A DNA stretch of 64,000 bases from Vandiemenella viatica (lineage: Eukaryota > Arthropoda > Insecta > Orthoptera > Morabidae), in contig CM061914.1 in assembly GCA_031002005.1 (NCBI GenBank), forward strand, positions 9,720,148 through 9,784,147. The letters run 5' to 3'. The position numbers and the translations under genes are program-made. Numbering within the stretch: the stretch's first letter is position 1; the number at the start of each line of letters is the position of its first letter. Of the stretch, positions 45,295 through 56,138 are shown in pieces. The notes under the pieces are model-generated. The model saw only the letters and a program-made list of their open reading frames with translations, made no database searches and had not been told where the DNA came from.

Positions 45295-45945
45295 GAAATA
45301 TTGACACCAGAAGGTGTCCTTCATTTTTCTGAAAGGACCATTTTATATCCAAAGAATGATGACGTTTATGAAATTAATGAACTAATTTTGGACATTCTTG
45401 AAGGTGAAAGCGTTACCTACTTCAGTTCAGACTCTATCGAAGATCCAAAGAACCAAGACACAGAAATTTATCCCATAGATTTTTTAATAATCTAAGACCT
45501 TCAGGAATGCCACTACATCAACTGAGACTAAAACCTGGAGTAATTGTCATGCTACTGCGGAATCTTAACACAAAACAAGGCCTGTGCAGTGTGCAATGGC
45601 ACTCGCTTGATTGTCAAAGACTAGAAACCAAATTTGATTTTTGCTATAGTTCTTAATGGATCTACAAAAGGAAATTCAGTATTCTTACCGTGTATTAATC
45701 TTGCTCCAAGCAATTCTGACCTCCAATTCATTCTGAAACGAAGGCAGTTTCCTGTCATGCTTGCCTTTGCTATGACTATAAACAATTCACAAGGTCAAAC
45801 ATTCGACAAGGTTGGACTTTAACTCTCTGAGCCTGTTTCCAGTCATGGATAACTTTATGTGGGTTTTTCCAGAGTGCGACGGTCAGGTGATGTTAAAGTA
45901 CAAATAATGAATAACGATCGCCACGGTAAACTTCTAAATAATTGA
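45295..45945 (+). pseudogene. Helitron Pif1-like helicase C-terminal relic
   Basis: This is the end of a Rep/helicase protein of a Helitron rolling-circle transposon. Reading +: ERTILYPKNDDVYEINELIL, then YFSSDSIED and YPIDFL. In another frame come LRPSGMPLHQLRLKPGVIVM and LRNLNTKQGLC. They are followed by NGTRLIVK, then LKRRQFPVMLAFAMTINNSQ with GQTF, and finally SEPVSSHG-stop-LYVGFSRVR. These are the late helicase motifs of the Pif1/Helitron family, with FAMTINxSQGQTF the most diagnostic. Stops at 45493 and several further sites plus two frameshifts make it dead. No Helitron 3' hairpin with CTRR was confirmed downstream. Confidence 0.9.
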
Positions 45946-46349
45946 AACAGTTTTTACAAAGAATACTGGAGCATCAATAAGTGACTAATCGAGCTACCTC
46001 TGTACCAAATAAATGACACTTAATTTCCAAAGTACAATAAATTTCTGCAAGGTTGGTAATCCATAATGTATTCACTTTGATTGTAGTTAAGTAACCCACC
46101 GCTGTAGTAATGGGGTTAAGTAACATGGGTTAAATAACATGTTATCGTGTAGTAACAAACTGGAAACGCATCATATAGTCAGGCCGCATCTGTCGGCACA
46201 AATCTGTATTTACCGATCTAACACCGTTCACATTAAAAAGACATTTTTCAAATTTAGCAAAGTGAACTTTTGAAGTCAAATAAAACTGTATTTCAGCCAG
46301 TTCCATTCAAGATACCTCGACGTTTGGAACAATTATACGAAAGCGCGAT

Positions 46350-46556
46350 CGTCTTTGTCCATGTTTAATACGTCTGTTATTATACTTCTGAGTCCTTCAC
46401 GCAAAATACATTTTATTCATTCTAACGGTGAAACACAGGTCAAGTTCGTGTTGGCCAGGTCAGGTAAACCTACCATAATCTTTGATCATAAAATCTAGAG
46501 CTATCCTAGACCCGTGACGATACGCAAAAAAACAGTCACGGGCTCACACTAGTACT
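46350..46556 (+). repeat. direct repeat A, copy 1
   Basis: Shares with 48115-48297: TTTGTCC-TGTTTAAT, a GGTGAAA-AC-GGTCAA-TTCGT phrase, AGGTCAGGT or AGATCAGGT, CTATCCTAGACCCG or CTATTCTAGACTCG, and a GGGCT-ACACTAGT end. Confidence 0.75.
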
Positions 46557-46589
46557 AAATAAAAACTATGCTATCATTAATAAATACTA

Positions 46590-46748
46590 TCGACGTCGAG
46601 GGAAGGACATTGGCAGGAAACGAGAAGGAATTCGGTCATGGCCTTTTTCAAGGAATCATCCACGCATTTCCCTGGAGTGATTTGGCGAAATCTGGATGAA
46701 CGAACGGGGATTCGAACCAGCGTCCTCCCGAATGCGATGCCACAGCAA
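46590..46748 (-). repeat. tRNA-derived SINE, antisense
   Basis: The complement has TGGCATCGCATTCGGGAGGA, the B box TGGTTCGAATCCCCG, AAATCACTCCAGGG, a GGCCATGACCGAATTCC step and CCCTCGACGTCGATAG. Confidence 0.85.
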
Positions 46749-46755
46749 ATACTAT

Positions 46756-47340
46756 TACGTAAGGATTGTAATATTTTATGATGCCGCAGCATTCATATGC
46801 CACTACCTGAAACATTTAAATAAAATATAATACATTTGAGCGTTCACATAGTAAAATGTAAAAGATAATTCAGAGCGAAAACGTGTGTGGGTGTCCGTAG
46901 GTGGAATGGTTTTATTGCGACCTTATGGACCACAGGCTGTTCCTGTATGTAAATCGGACCTAAATCAGAAACCAAACGATTTTTCAGTAAAAAAGGTTTA
47001 TGGGAGAAGAACTAAACGTAAGAAGTTGAAGCACATCTCTGAGATTAATTACCTGGAACAAAAGCAACGAGAATTCATTTTGATGCGTCACTGGAGTTAC
47101 TAGGGGAAAAAAAAAAAACTAAAAGAACCGGAATCATAATCGTTTCTTATTTGAAAAGTTGTTAACATATCTAGATAAAAACTACAGATTACCCTCGAAG
47201 TTGAACAAAAGACTGTTATTATTTTGAATACATATTGCAAATTTGATAAAATTAGTGCCATATCTCGGTTGAACTACATCTTGTGTGAAGTTTAGTAAAC
47301 CGATCTTATTGTTGTGAGTGAGTTTGGAATAAGGAAGTGA
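46756..47340. other. no gene recognised
   Basis: A 72-codon lysine-rich frame (46885-47103) has no recognisable family. The rest is AT-rich. Confidence 0.4.
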
Positions 47341-47344
47341 GACT

Positions 47345-47730
47345 ATCTCTACTAAGCAACTTCCTAAGCTAAGCCAAACACTCACTCACCTTTATAGCTA
47401 TGTCGTGGAAAACGGTGACAGCGCAAGCTGGCCTTTACTCGCAAATTATCAGCGACCAGAGATTGTTTTTAATTTGGCGTTTAAGTGCACAGTTTAATAG
47501 TTAAGAAACTGCTGTGAAATTAATTTCCGGAATGCATTAACCAAGTTTGTTTTTGTGGCATTTCATTCTTTTTTTAAAAAAAAATGGAAAAATTATGTCT
47601 CTGAAAAACGTGGAACAACGAATACTTTTCAGTAACACGTCGCTAATGAAAGCAACCTTTTAAAACAACTTGAATCACTCCTGGTATCTGCTGTAACCAC
47701 GAATGCCAATTAATTTCAATTTAATTGAAA
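47345..47730 (-). repeat. interspersed non-coding repeat, copy 3
   Basis: The complement follows copy 1 closely, from AATTGGCATTCGTGGTTACA through GTGTTACTGAAAAG to an AATCTCTGGTCGCT step and CACCGTTTTCCACG. Confidence 0.8.
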
Positions 47731-48114
47731 CTTTCGCTAATGTTGCTGATTGACCAAAGTTTATTGCTTTCTACGTATTTTACTGACCACCTTCGTTAGT
47801 GATATTTGTTCATGTTCGCTGTACGTGAGTTATTAGGTCATTTAAAGTGGATCAAATATGTTACCATATCAAGTGTTCCGGAAATTCATTTCTTCTGAGT
47901 ATCTTGAGTATATCATGATTTGGAATCTGTATTAAATTATCTTTGCTCTTGGACACCATGACCAGAGATTACATTATGAATCCTCAATCAATAACTACAT
48001 GAGGATTACGAACCAGCTGCGATCTTCCTTTAAACGAATATTCTTCAAATTTTTTACGGTGAGCGTTTAGGGTCAAATACAAGCCAAATTCGTAGTTCAA
48101 CCATTTTGAAAAAA

Positions 48115-48297
48115 ATTAAACCATAGCGCAATAGTTTGTGTCCCTGTTTAATGGTCTATTAAGGTTATATTCACTGTTAGGGTGAAAGACGGGTCAAATT
48201 CGTATTAGGCAAGATCAGGTGAAGCTGTCGTCGCCCTAAAAATTGGAACTATTCTAGACTCGCGACCACACGATATTATGGGCTTACACTAGTCTAC
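48115..48297 (+). repeat. direct repeat A, copy 2
   Basis: Partner of 46350-46556 in the same orientation, 1.75 kb apart. The pair might be old LTRs or two insertions of one short element; the interval carries SINE and interspersed-repeat copies. Confidence 0.75.
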
Positions 48298-50410
48298 AAT
48301 AATTTGCGCCTTTCACGAGGAAATAGCACCGTGGAAACAAACAGGAGACAACATTAACATAGCCGTCGCACTGATGTGTAGAATTGTATATGTGTAACCG
48401 AGATGATCAAAGTCAGAAGTGCATGCTGTGAATGAGCGACGTTTTGTATTCCATGGACAAAGTAGAAAATATTCCGTCAACCAGAATTCCCATAAAACAA
48501 AACAAAAATCTTCAGGCAGATAGTTGTATGAAAAAAACCAACTAATGAGAGTAGGTGAATCTGTTTGGCCTGACACACTTGATGAGGTCGCTGCGGCACT
48601 TAGTGAGCTGGGTGGTGGAACATATCATCGCCGCTGGAACTTGGCACAAGAGATGGCGCACGATTCTTAATCACCAGCATTTATACCAAAGTCCTTGGTT
48701 AAATTCAGACATATCCGTATTCGACACTTTTGGTAGCGAATTGTACCGCTGATGAGGATGTTAAACTTGTCAATCCCCGAGATCAGGTGTGAATAGACAT
48801 ATCCGGATTCCACATCCCCATTACTTCAGCGACGAACAGTCCTCGAACAGTCCTTTATAACTCAGACACCCGGGGAAAGCGACTGGCTTCCTCACCTGTC
48901 TTAACATCCGGGCCAGCCCAACACGTCTGCAAAAGACTCAACTAAAAACATTAAATTGTTCTCGACCTGTCTGTGTAGACAGGTTTAACTCTGTCTGACA
49001 GAAGCGGCGGGACGGCTGACTTGAGGGGGGGGGGGGGCTTCATTTCTGCCGACTCGAGCGCCGCTGCCTGGCAGATAACTTTTTTCTTGTTTTCTCAGTT
49101 CCGTCGGATTGGCCGGCGTCCCCCGGGATGACGAAATGCAGGCCCGTCCGCGCGGCATCACTCGGTGAAACCAGCGGAACAACTAACTCGAAAGCAGCCT
49201 CTTAGACTGGTTACCAGGCAACTACAGTAGTATCCTGAAACGTCTCTAATGCTTATTAACTTAATCATGTACTGTATAAAGACTGTGTAGTGACACCCGT
49301 TTCTCCCACGTTGGAAGTGAAGCCTCTTTTTTTCTGCCATTGAGTTCTTCATATTATAATTTTTACGAAGATGTAAGCAGGATGTTTATAATCTGTAGGT
49401 TGTGTATTACATACACAAGTCTTTTATTATCATAAAAGTATTAAAATAATACGGATATTAATTTTATTTTACCCAAATGAAGCCATTTTGATAGCAACTT
49501 GAATCATTTCGTGAATGACTTATATATAAATAAATCCAGCAGGATTTGAATTATCGCGCGCTAGGTCACCAACGTACCTGGGTTACCAACGTACCTAGAT
49601 TATGATCAACGACACGTTCTCGCAGAACACTTTTTCATTCTCTTAATCGCTGTCTCGCTGGATCTCATTTCATACTCTGTCAACTTTGAATCCACTTTTT
49701 GGTGTACTCTTTTCTTGCATGTAATTATCTCTTTTGGTAGCCTCGATTCACTCAATCGGTGGTTTCGAGCAGCTAATCATCGGCAAAGGCTCGAGTCACA
49801 CGAACTGATATTTACAGACAAGGGCCGACAGATGACTTAAGGATAGGGTCAAACATCAACGAAACGCTACGACATCAGTATTAGTGTCAGAATTGGCTTT
49901 TCTTCCAAACATTTCCAGTGTCTCGAAAAACAACAATTTACTTAAATAAAATCTAAAAATTGACTACTTCTATTATTAAGCAAAGCTGTTTTTGAGTAAA
50001 TAATGGTAACATCAATGTTACTATTCGATGAACTGGCGTTTCGATCGAAAGAGGAAACTGCCGACTAGTAACATACAAGGAAAATTACTGCAAAGTCACA
50101 GCATGAGCAACGAATTGCAAAATTGATTTTTAAGTGCAACAATTTCAACAAGCCTTGCTAAGATTATTACCACCATGTGGCGGCCGGATAATTTCAAAAC
50201 TGTAAAGGGTATTGAAAACAAGAGCTTGCGTACCTGGTATTCTCATGAAATGATGGTGCATACTGGTTTATTTTTCAAATTCTGTATAAATTATAATAAG
50301 CAGATGAATAAATTTTCGCGCTTACTGTCTTTGGTTGATAATTGTCTTTACGAAACTTGCTATCAAGCAGTAAATGCTACTGTGTGAAACCTTGTAATTG
50401 TGCATTAAAC
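48298..50410. other. no gene seen; 13-base G run
   Basis: A GC-richer section at 48870-49190 includes a G run at 49025-49037. The remainder is AT-rich. Short frames have no recognisable domains. Confidence 0.5.
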
Positions 50411-50422
50411 AATGATCACTTT
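50411..50422 (+). repeat. target-site duplication of the Penelope-like element, left
   Basis: AATGATCACTTT is repeated at 52969-52980 directly after the right inverted repeat. The unambiguous part is 10 bp, because the leading AA overlaps the repeat end on the right. Confidence 0.75.
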
Positions 50423-50451
50423 ATAAATGAATGTAATTTCTCTCGGCGTTG

Positions 50452-50655
50452 TTTATTTATAAACGTTTCTCGGGCAACAAACCGAGTAATATTATTGTTA
50501 ATACACAATATTTCGGCGACTTTATTCTCCGTCGCCATCTTCAGGTGCAGTTGTCAGTGTCTTGAAGTCTACCTTGAAGTCAGCCTTTAGCGTGTTGTTT
50601 GAAAACTGGCATGGCAACGACAGATGTTGTTCTGTTGCCTAGCAGCATCTCAGAT
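50452..50655 (-). repeat. left inverted terminal repeat (pLTR)
   Basis: Every base of this 204-bp arm matches the complement of 52767-52970 in my reading. Confidence 0.93.
50502..50549 (-). ncRNA. hammerhead ribozyme, left repeat
   Basis: Mirror copy of the right-hand ribozyme at 52873-52920: TGCAC/GTGTA stem I, CTGAAGA, stem GGCGAC/GTCGCC and GAAATATT core on the minus strand. Transcribed against the ORF direction, it would only matter for antisense RNA. Confidence 0.8.
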
Positions 50656-50702
50656 CTAGGCGTGAGTTAGACTCTGTTTCTCAGTCTCTTCTTGCTTGCC
50701 AC

Positions 50703-52772
50703 ATGTTTTTGTCTAACTATCTGCACCGTGACGCCTGGGAGTGGGTAGACAGCTGTACCGTCGCTGAAAGTCACAGAGTTCAACGCCGTGCGACGGCACG
50801 GCAATGCGGAAAATTTGCCCGACTTGCCCACAAAGTTAATACCTCTTCTGCACCTGATAGAAGGACAGTAATTAATCTGAGTGGTGCTGAATTAGATACT
50901 GCCACCTTTTCAGTTCTATCTAAAGGGTTAAATTTTGCGCCAGTACCCAAGACCATTCCATACAGGGAAATTCTCACTGGCGTCGAGTTAGCAGTTCGTG
51001 GTTTGCCTGTGAGCGCTGCTGAAGAGATAAGGCGAGAAACCAGCCGAATATTAAGCAAGGCCAAACCGCCTCGGCCCAACACCACAGCTGCTGAACGTAA
51101 AGCACTTTGGTCTTTGCGTCACAACCAAGATATTATCGTCCTACCAGCAGACAAGGGAAACGCTTCGGTGGTTCTTACGATGGCAGATTATCAACGGAAA
51201 GTGGAAGAACTTTTGGTGGACGCGGCTTACCGGAAAGTGTCGAAAGATCCAACCAATGCGGTGGCGAAGAAAACAACAGCTCTGCTGAAATGTTCGGGGC
51301 TACCAGAAGACACTATTAAACAGTTACAACCCCGCGCAGCTGTTCCACCCAGACTTTATGGATTACCAAAAATCCATAAACAAGGAACACCATTACGGCC
51401 AATAGTGAGTACTATTGGATCGGCCACTTATAATCTGGCTCGGTACTTGACCGGCCTATTATCACCATTTGTGGGAAAATGTGTTCACCATGTGAAAAAC
51501 TCGACCGAATTTATTAATATTGTTAAAGAACTTTACCTGCGTCAACAGGATTTGATGGTGAGCTTCGATGTGGTTTCCCTCTTCACCAGGGTTCCTCTGG
51601 CTGATACGATGGCTCTACTACAACAGCACTTCGAGCCCAGGTTAGTCGAGCTGTTCTGCCACACATTACAATCATCGTACTTCTTGTTTAACGGGCACTA
51701 CTATGAACAGATCGAGGGAGTTGCCATGGGCAGTCCCCTGTCACCTGTTATAGCTGATTTCTATATGGAACATTTTGAGGAGAAAGCGTTGGAAAGTGCC
51801 CCCATGAAGCCCAGTGCCTTCTTTCGGTACGTGGATGACACATTTGTTGTTTGGCCCCATGGTAGAGACAACCTAGATAAGTTTCTCCTTCACTTGAACA
51901 GTGTCAACAAAAACATCCAATTCACGATGGAGGTTGAAAAGGAAGGTCGCCTGCCCTTTTTGGACATTCTGATTATAAAGAAAGCTGATGGAACTTTGGG
52001 ACACACGGTGTACAGGAAGCCAACGCACACGGACCTGTACCTAAACGCGCACAGTTATCATCATCCGGCACAGCGCAAGACAGTACTAACTACTCTTGTC
52101 CACAGAGCGCGAGCAATATGTGATAAAGACAGCCTTCCTAGTGAGTTAAAACATCTACGTGATACCTTCAGGAAGAATGGGTACAATGAACATCAGATAC
52201 AGTTGGCATTCCGGGAAATGAAACGCAGGCCTAATGAACACGATAATGGTCCACACGATAAATTAGCCTTCTTGCCGTACTCTGGCGCCACAACATCTAG
52301 GGTCGGAAGAGTCCTGGCAAGAAATGGCATTAAGACCATTTTCCTACCACCACCGAAATTGAGAAACATTTTGCGCTCTCCAAAAGATGACCTTGCCCTT
52401 CGTACACCCGGAGTTTACTGCATCCCGTGTGAATGTGGGAAGAAATACATCGGCCAGACCATACGGTGCGTACAACAACGGTGTTTGGAACACGCCCGAC
52501 ATGTTCGCCTGGGGCAAAAAGACAAATCCGCAGTGGCAGAACATAGTTTGACAGAAGGACATGGTTTTGATTTCGAAGCGACTAAGGTACTGACACATGC
52601 GAGAGGCTTCTGGGACAGCGTCATCAAAGAAGCATTTGAAATTCGCCTCGCGTCTGATTTGGTTAACAGGGATTGTGGGTTCCAGATAAGTGACGCATGG
52701 AATCCTGTTATCGAGGCTGCTCGTCACCAACGCTCTACTTTTTGTGTTCCGCGGGCGTCTAATGACATCTGA
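50703..52772 (+). CDS. Penelope-like reverse transcriptase with GIY-YIG endonuclease
   Basis: This 689-residue protein copies the element's RNA at a nick made by its own endonuclease, in the nucleus. Landmarks in order: LPADKGNASVV at about 147-157; RLYGLPKIHKQGTPLRPIVS at 217-236; the catalytic SFDVVSLFTRVPL at 287-299; GVAMGSPLSPVIAD at 339-352; YVDD at 376-379; thumb region to about 510; GVYCIPC at 570-576 and YIGQT at 582-586 of the GIY-YIG nuclease, with R588, EH at 596-597 and KSAVAEH at 608-614. CIPCEC before YIG provides the paired cysteines seen in animal Penelope proteins. No stop or frameshift interrupts it. The start at 50703 is the first ATG of this frame after the left repeat. 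Length and domain order are normal for the family, so I infer it could be functional; expression is not shown. Confidence 0.95.
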   Translation: MFLSNYLHRDAWEWVDSCTVAESHRVQRRATARQCGKFARLAHKVNTSSAPDRRTVINLSGAELDTATFSVLSKGLNFAPVPKTIPYREILTGVELAVRGLPVSAAEEIRRETSRILSKAKPPRPNTTAAERKALWSLRHNQDIIVLPADKGNASVVLTMADYQRKVEELLVDAAYRKVSKDPTNAVAKKTTALLKCSGLPEDTIKQLQPRAAVPPRLYGLPKIHKQGTPLRPIVSTIGSATYNLARYLTGLLSPFVGKCVHHVKNSTEFINIVKELYLRQQDLMVSFDVVSLFTRVPLADTMALLQQHFEPRLVELFCHTLQSSYFLFNGHYYEQIEGVAMGSPLSPVIADFYMEHFEEKALESAPMKPSAFFRYVDDTFVVWPHGRDNLDKFLLHLNSVNKNIQFTMEVEKEGRLPFLDILIIKKADGTLGHTVYRKPTHTDLYLNAHSYHHPAQRKTVLTTLVHRARAICDKDSLPSELKHLRDTFRKNGYNEHQIQLAFREMKRRPNEHDNGPHDKLAFLPYSGATTSRVGRVLARNGIKTIFLPPPKLRNILRSPKDDLALRTPGVYCIPCECGKKYIGQTIRCVQQRCLEHARHVRLGQKDKSAVAEHSLTEGHGFDFEATKVLTHARGFWDSVIKEAFEIRLASDLVNRDCGFQISDAWNPVIEAARHQRSTFCVPRASNDI

Positions 52773-52970
52773 GATGCTGCTAGGCAACAGAACAACATCT
52801 GTCGTTGCCATGCCAGTTTTCAAACAACACGCTAAAGGCTGACTTCAAGGTAGACTTCAAGACACTGACAACTGCACCTGAAGATGGCGACGGAGAATAA
52901 AGTCGCCGAAATATTGTGTATTAACAATAATATTACTCGGTTTGTTGCCCGAGAAACGTTTATAAATAAA
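52767..52970 (+). repeat. right inverted terminal repeat (pLTR)
   Basis: Identical complement of 50452-50655. It contains the ORF stop (52770-52772) and the sense-strand ribozyme. Confidence 0.93.
52873..52920 (+). ncRNA. hammerhead ribozyme, right repeat
   Basis: Stem I TGCAC (52873-52877) pairs with GTGTA (52916-52920), one G-U included. Core CTGAAGA is at 52878-52884. Stem II GGCGAC (52886-52891) pairs with GTCGCC (52102+800, i.e. 52902-52907). GAAA is at 52908-52911, then TATT with predicted cleavage after 52915. The ATAT stem III is too short to close alone, as in other Penelope ribozymes thought to act as dimers. Confidence 0.85.
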
Positions 52971-52994
52971 TGATCACTTTGTTTTGTAGCTTAT

Positions 52995-53005
52995 AAGGTT
53001 TCTTC
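52995..53005 (+). repeat. target-site duplication of the RTE LINE, left
   Basis: AAGGTTTCTTC recurs at 56139-56149 after the LINE's A tail. Confidence 0.85.
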
Positions 53006-56000
53006 GTTCAGGGCACCCTCTTGCCCTTGGGGTTGGAAACGGCCCCTAAGGCGGATGAATCAGAAATGATCAACGACATGGGGATGCAGAAGGCAACTGG
53101 AAACCACTGCATTAAAGACCCAAAGGGTATCCCGAGGACATGTAATCCTCTCAACTTACATATATCATGATGGCTTCTTCCTGGGTAAAATATTCCGGAG
53201 GTAAAATAGTCCCCCAATCGGATCTCCGGGTGGGGACTGCTCAGGGAGGAGTCATCAGAATGGATAGAAACATTCTACGAGTCGGAGCGTGGAATGTTAG
53301 AAGTCTGAATAGGGCAGGTAGGTTATAAAACTTAAAAAAGGAGATGGAACAACTTAAGTTAGATGTTGTTGGGATTAGTGAGATTAAATGGAAGGACGCA
53401 CAGGATTTTTGGTCTGGGGAACACAGGATAATTAGCACACAAGCTGTCAATGGAGTCACTGGTGTAGGATTTGTAATGAACAAGAAAGTAGGGAAACGGG
53501 TTAGTTATTATGAACAATTTAGTGACAGGATTATTTTGATGAGGTTAGAAACTAAGCCCGTCCGAACCACATTAGTACAAGTGTATATGCCAACGTCGCA
53601 GGAAGATGACGAAGAAATAGAAAAAATATACGCTGAAATTGAAGAATTAATCCAATATGTGAAAGGGGAGGAAAATCAAATAATCATGGGTGATTGGAAT
53701 GCAATAGTGGGAGAAGGAAAAGAGGGGAATACTGTAGGAAGTTTTGGTCTAGGAGAAAGAAATGAGCGGGGAAGCAGGTTGCTAGAATTTTGTGAAAGAT
53801 ATAAGCTAGTAGTGGCGAACACACTGTTTAAGAACCATGCAAGAAGAATATACACCTGGAAACGTCCTGGGGATACAGGCAGATATCAGCTAGATTATAT
53901 CATGGTCAAACAGAGATTCAGGAATCAAGTTCTAGACTGTAAAGCATACCCAGAAGCAGACATAGACTCGGACCATAATTTGATAGTAATGAAGTGCAGG
54001 CTGAAATTCAAGCGAATAAGGAAGCAGCATAAGCAGAACAGACTGGAACTGAATAAACTGAAACAATCTAGCACAAGAGAAAAATTTGCAGAAATGGTAG
54101 ACTTAGGTCTAAGAATTAACTGTGAAAGGACCTCAACCGAGGACGAATGGAATGCATTAAAGTCCGAAATAATGAAAGCTGGCAAAGAAACCTTAGGCTT
54201 TAGGGAACAAGCAGCCCGAAAACCTTGGATCACAGAAGAAATTTTGCAGCTGATCAATCAGAGGAGAAGGTACAAAAATGCTCAGGATGAAGCAGGAAAA
54301 GAGCAGTACAGGCAATTTAGAAACCAAATAAATAGGAAATGCAAAATAGCAAAAGCAAAATGGCTACAAGAAAAGTGTGAAGATGTTGAAAAGGAAATGG
54401 TTGCAGGAAAAGTAGATGTTGCATATAGAAGGATCAAACAGAATTTTGGAGAAATGAAGAAAAGAGGTATAAACATTAAAGCTGCCGATGGGAAACCTCT
54501 TTTAAGGTCAGAAGATAGAGCTAACAGATGGAAGGAATACATTAAGAAACTGTATGTTGGGGACGACTTGAGCAATAGTGTATTGGAAAAGGAAGGCGAT
54601 GTCGACATGGATGACTTAGGAGATCCTGTTTTGAGGACAGAATTTAATAAAGCTCTGAATGACTTGAAAGCAAATAAGGCAGTTGGAATTGATGAGATCC
54701 CTGCAGAACTTCTTAAATCTCTAGGAGAGGAAGGAATCGAAAGATTATTCAAGCTGATATCAAAAAGTTATGAAACAGGAGAAATTCCAACTGATTTTAA
54801 TAAAAATATCATTTTCACACTTAGAAAGAAAGCACAAGCTGACAAATGTGAGAATTATCGCACAATTAGTCTCACATCACATGCTTCAAAATTGCTGACC
54901 AGAATAATATACAGAAGGATGGAAAGGATAGTAGAAGAGATAGTAGGTGAAGATCAGTTTGGGTTTAGGAAAAATCGCGGTACAAGGGAAGCAATTCTGT
55001 CTTTAAGATTAATACTTGAAGGGCGGATCAAGAAAAACAAAGATACTTTTATGGCATTTGTTGATTTAGAAAAAGCTTTTGATAATGTTAGGTGGGACAA
55101 GATGTTCAAAATTCTGAAGAAGTCAGGTCTAAAGTATCGAGATAGAAGAATCCTTTATAAACTATATAAGAATCAAGTGGCTGTAATAAAAGTAGAGAAT
55201 CACGAGAGACATGCATCAGTTAAAAAGGGTGTGAGACAAGGTTGTAGTCTATCCCCGTTAATATTCAACTTGTATGTAGAAGAAGCAATGAAGAAAGTCA
55301 AAGAAAAATTTCCATGTGGCATAAGTTTTCAGGGAGAAAAAATCAGTATGCTACGATTTGCTGACGACATTGTCTTATTAGCAGAGAGGGCTGAGGATAT
55401 TGAGAAGTTATTGAATGGCATGAACAAAATACTGAAGGAAGATTTTGGACTGAATATAAATCAAAGTAAAACAAAAGTGATGAAATGTAGCAGAAATGAC
55501 ACCAATACTAGCAGATTAAATATAAAAATAGGATCTGATGCAATAGGAGAAGTGAGTGAGTTCTGTTACTTGGGAAGCAAAATTACAACCGTTGGCCGAA
55601 GCAGGAATGATGTTAAAAGCAGAATAGCACTAGCAAAAATAGCCTTCATGAAAAAGAGAAACCTTTTAGTTTCAAATATTGATCTAGGAATTAGAAAGAA
55701 CTTCTTAAAACTCTATGTGTGGAGCACAGCACTTTACGGTAGCGAAACATGGACTTTAGGAATACCGGAAAGAAAGAAACTTGAAGCATTTGAAATGTGG
55801 TGCTACAGAAGAATGCTGAAAATTAGGTGGACAGACAAAGTAAGAAATGAACGAGTTTTAGAAATGATGGGTGAGAAAAGAAGTTTATGGAAGAAGCTTA
55901 CAGGAAGAAGAGACAGGCTGGTAGGTCATATTTTGAGACATGCTGGATTGGTTAATTTGTTAGTGGAGGGAACAGTTGAAGGTAAGAACTGCAGAGGTTG

Positions 56001-56138
56001 ACAGAGATTAGAATATATGAAGCAGATTATTGTGGACGTGGATTGTAAGGGGTATGTAGAAATGAAGAGGTTAGCACAGGATAGGAAGGGATGGAGGATT
56101 GCATCAAACCAGTCTAAAGACTGACGACAGCAAAAAAA
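53006..56138 (+). mobile_element. RTE-type LINE, near full length
   Basis: The 3.13-kb element has a 5' leader (53006-53259), one endonuclease/RT frame to 56124, and a very short 3' end with a run of nine A, between 11-bp target duplications. Only two in-frame stops break it. A diverged 5' fragment of the same family lies at 28158-28980. Confidence 0.92.
53260..56124 (+). pseudogene. RTE LINE endonuclease/reverse transcriptase, two stops
   Basis: One frame runs from the ATG at 53260 (MDRNILRVGAWNVRSL) to the TGA at 56122, interrupted by TAA at 53326 and TGA at 55999. The second stop looks like CGA-to-TGA decay. The open core 53344-56001 (885 codons) holds an AP-type endonuclease: GISEIKW at about 12-18, GDWN with D117 and N119, and SDH with D210 and H211. 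The reverse transcriptase has NYRTISLTS, FGFRKNRGT, FMAFVDLEKAFDNV, GVRQGCSLSPLIFN and FADD at 672-675. After RT come YGSETW and the HILRHAGL region, with RLAQDRKGWR beyond the second stop. The protein nicks the target and primes reverse transcription there. The C-terminal layout without RNase H fits the RTE clade. Copy presumably inactive, though read-through or repair by polymorphism cannot be excluded. Confidence 0.93.

Larger units (their letters stand above)
50423..52970 (+). mobile_element. Penelope-like element, apparently intact
   Basis: A complete element: 29 bp of leader, identical 204-bp inverted terminal repeats (50452-50655 and 52767-52970), one uninterrupted RT/GIY-YIG ORF, a hammerhead ribozyme in each repeat, and a 10-12-bp target duplication. 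The identity of the arms and lack of stops suggest a young copy. The right arm begins inside the ORF's last codons, so the stop codon is supplied by the repeat. An RTE LINE is inserted 25 bp to the right. Confidence 0.93.

Noticed and set aside
50411..53005. Inverted 204-bp arms as an assembly inversion artefact
   Set aside because: The arms are flanked by a matching target duplication and each holds a correctly placed ribozyme, as expected for Penelope-like elements. Not fully excluded without reads.
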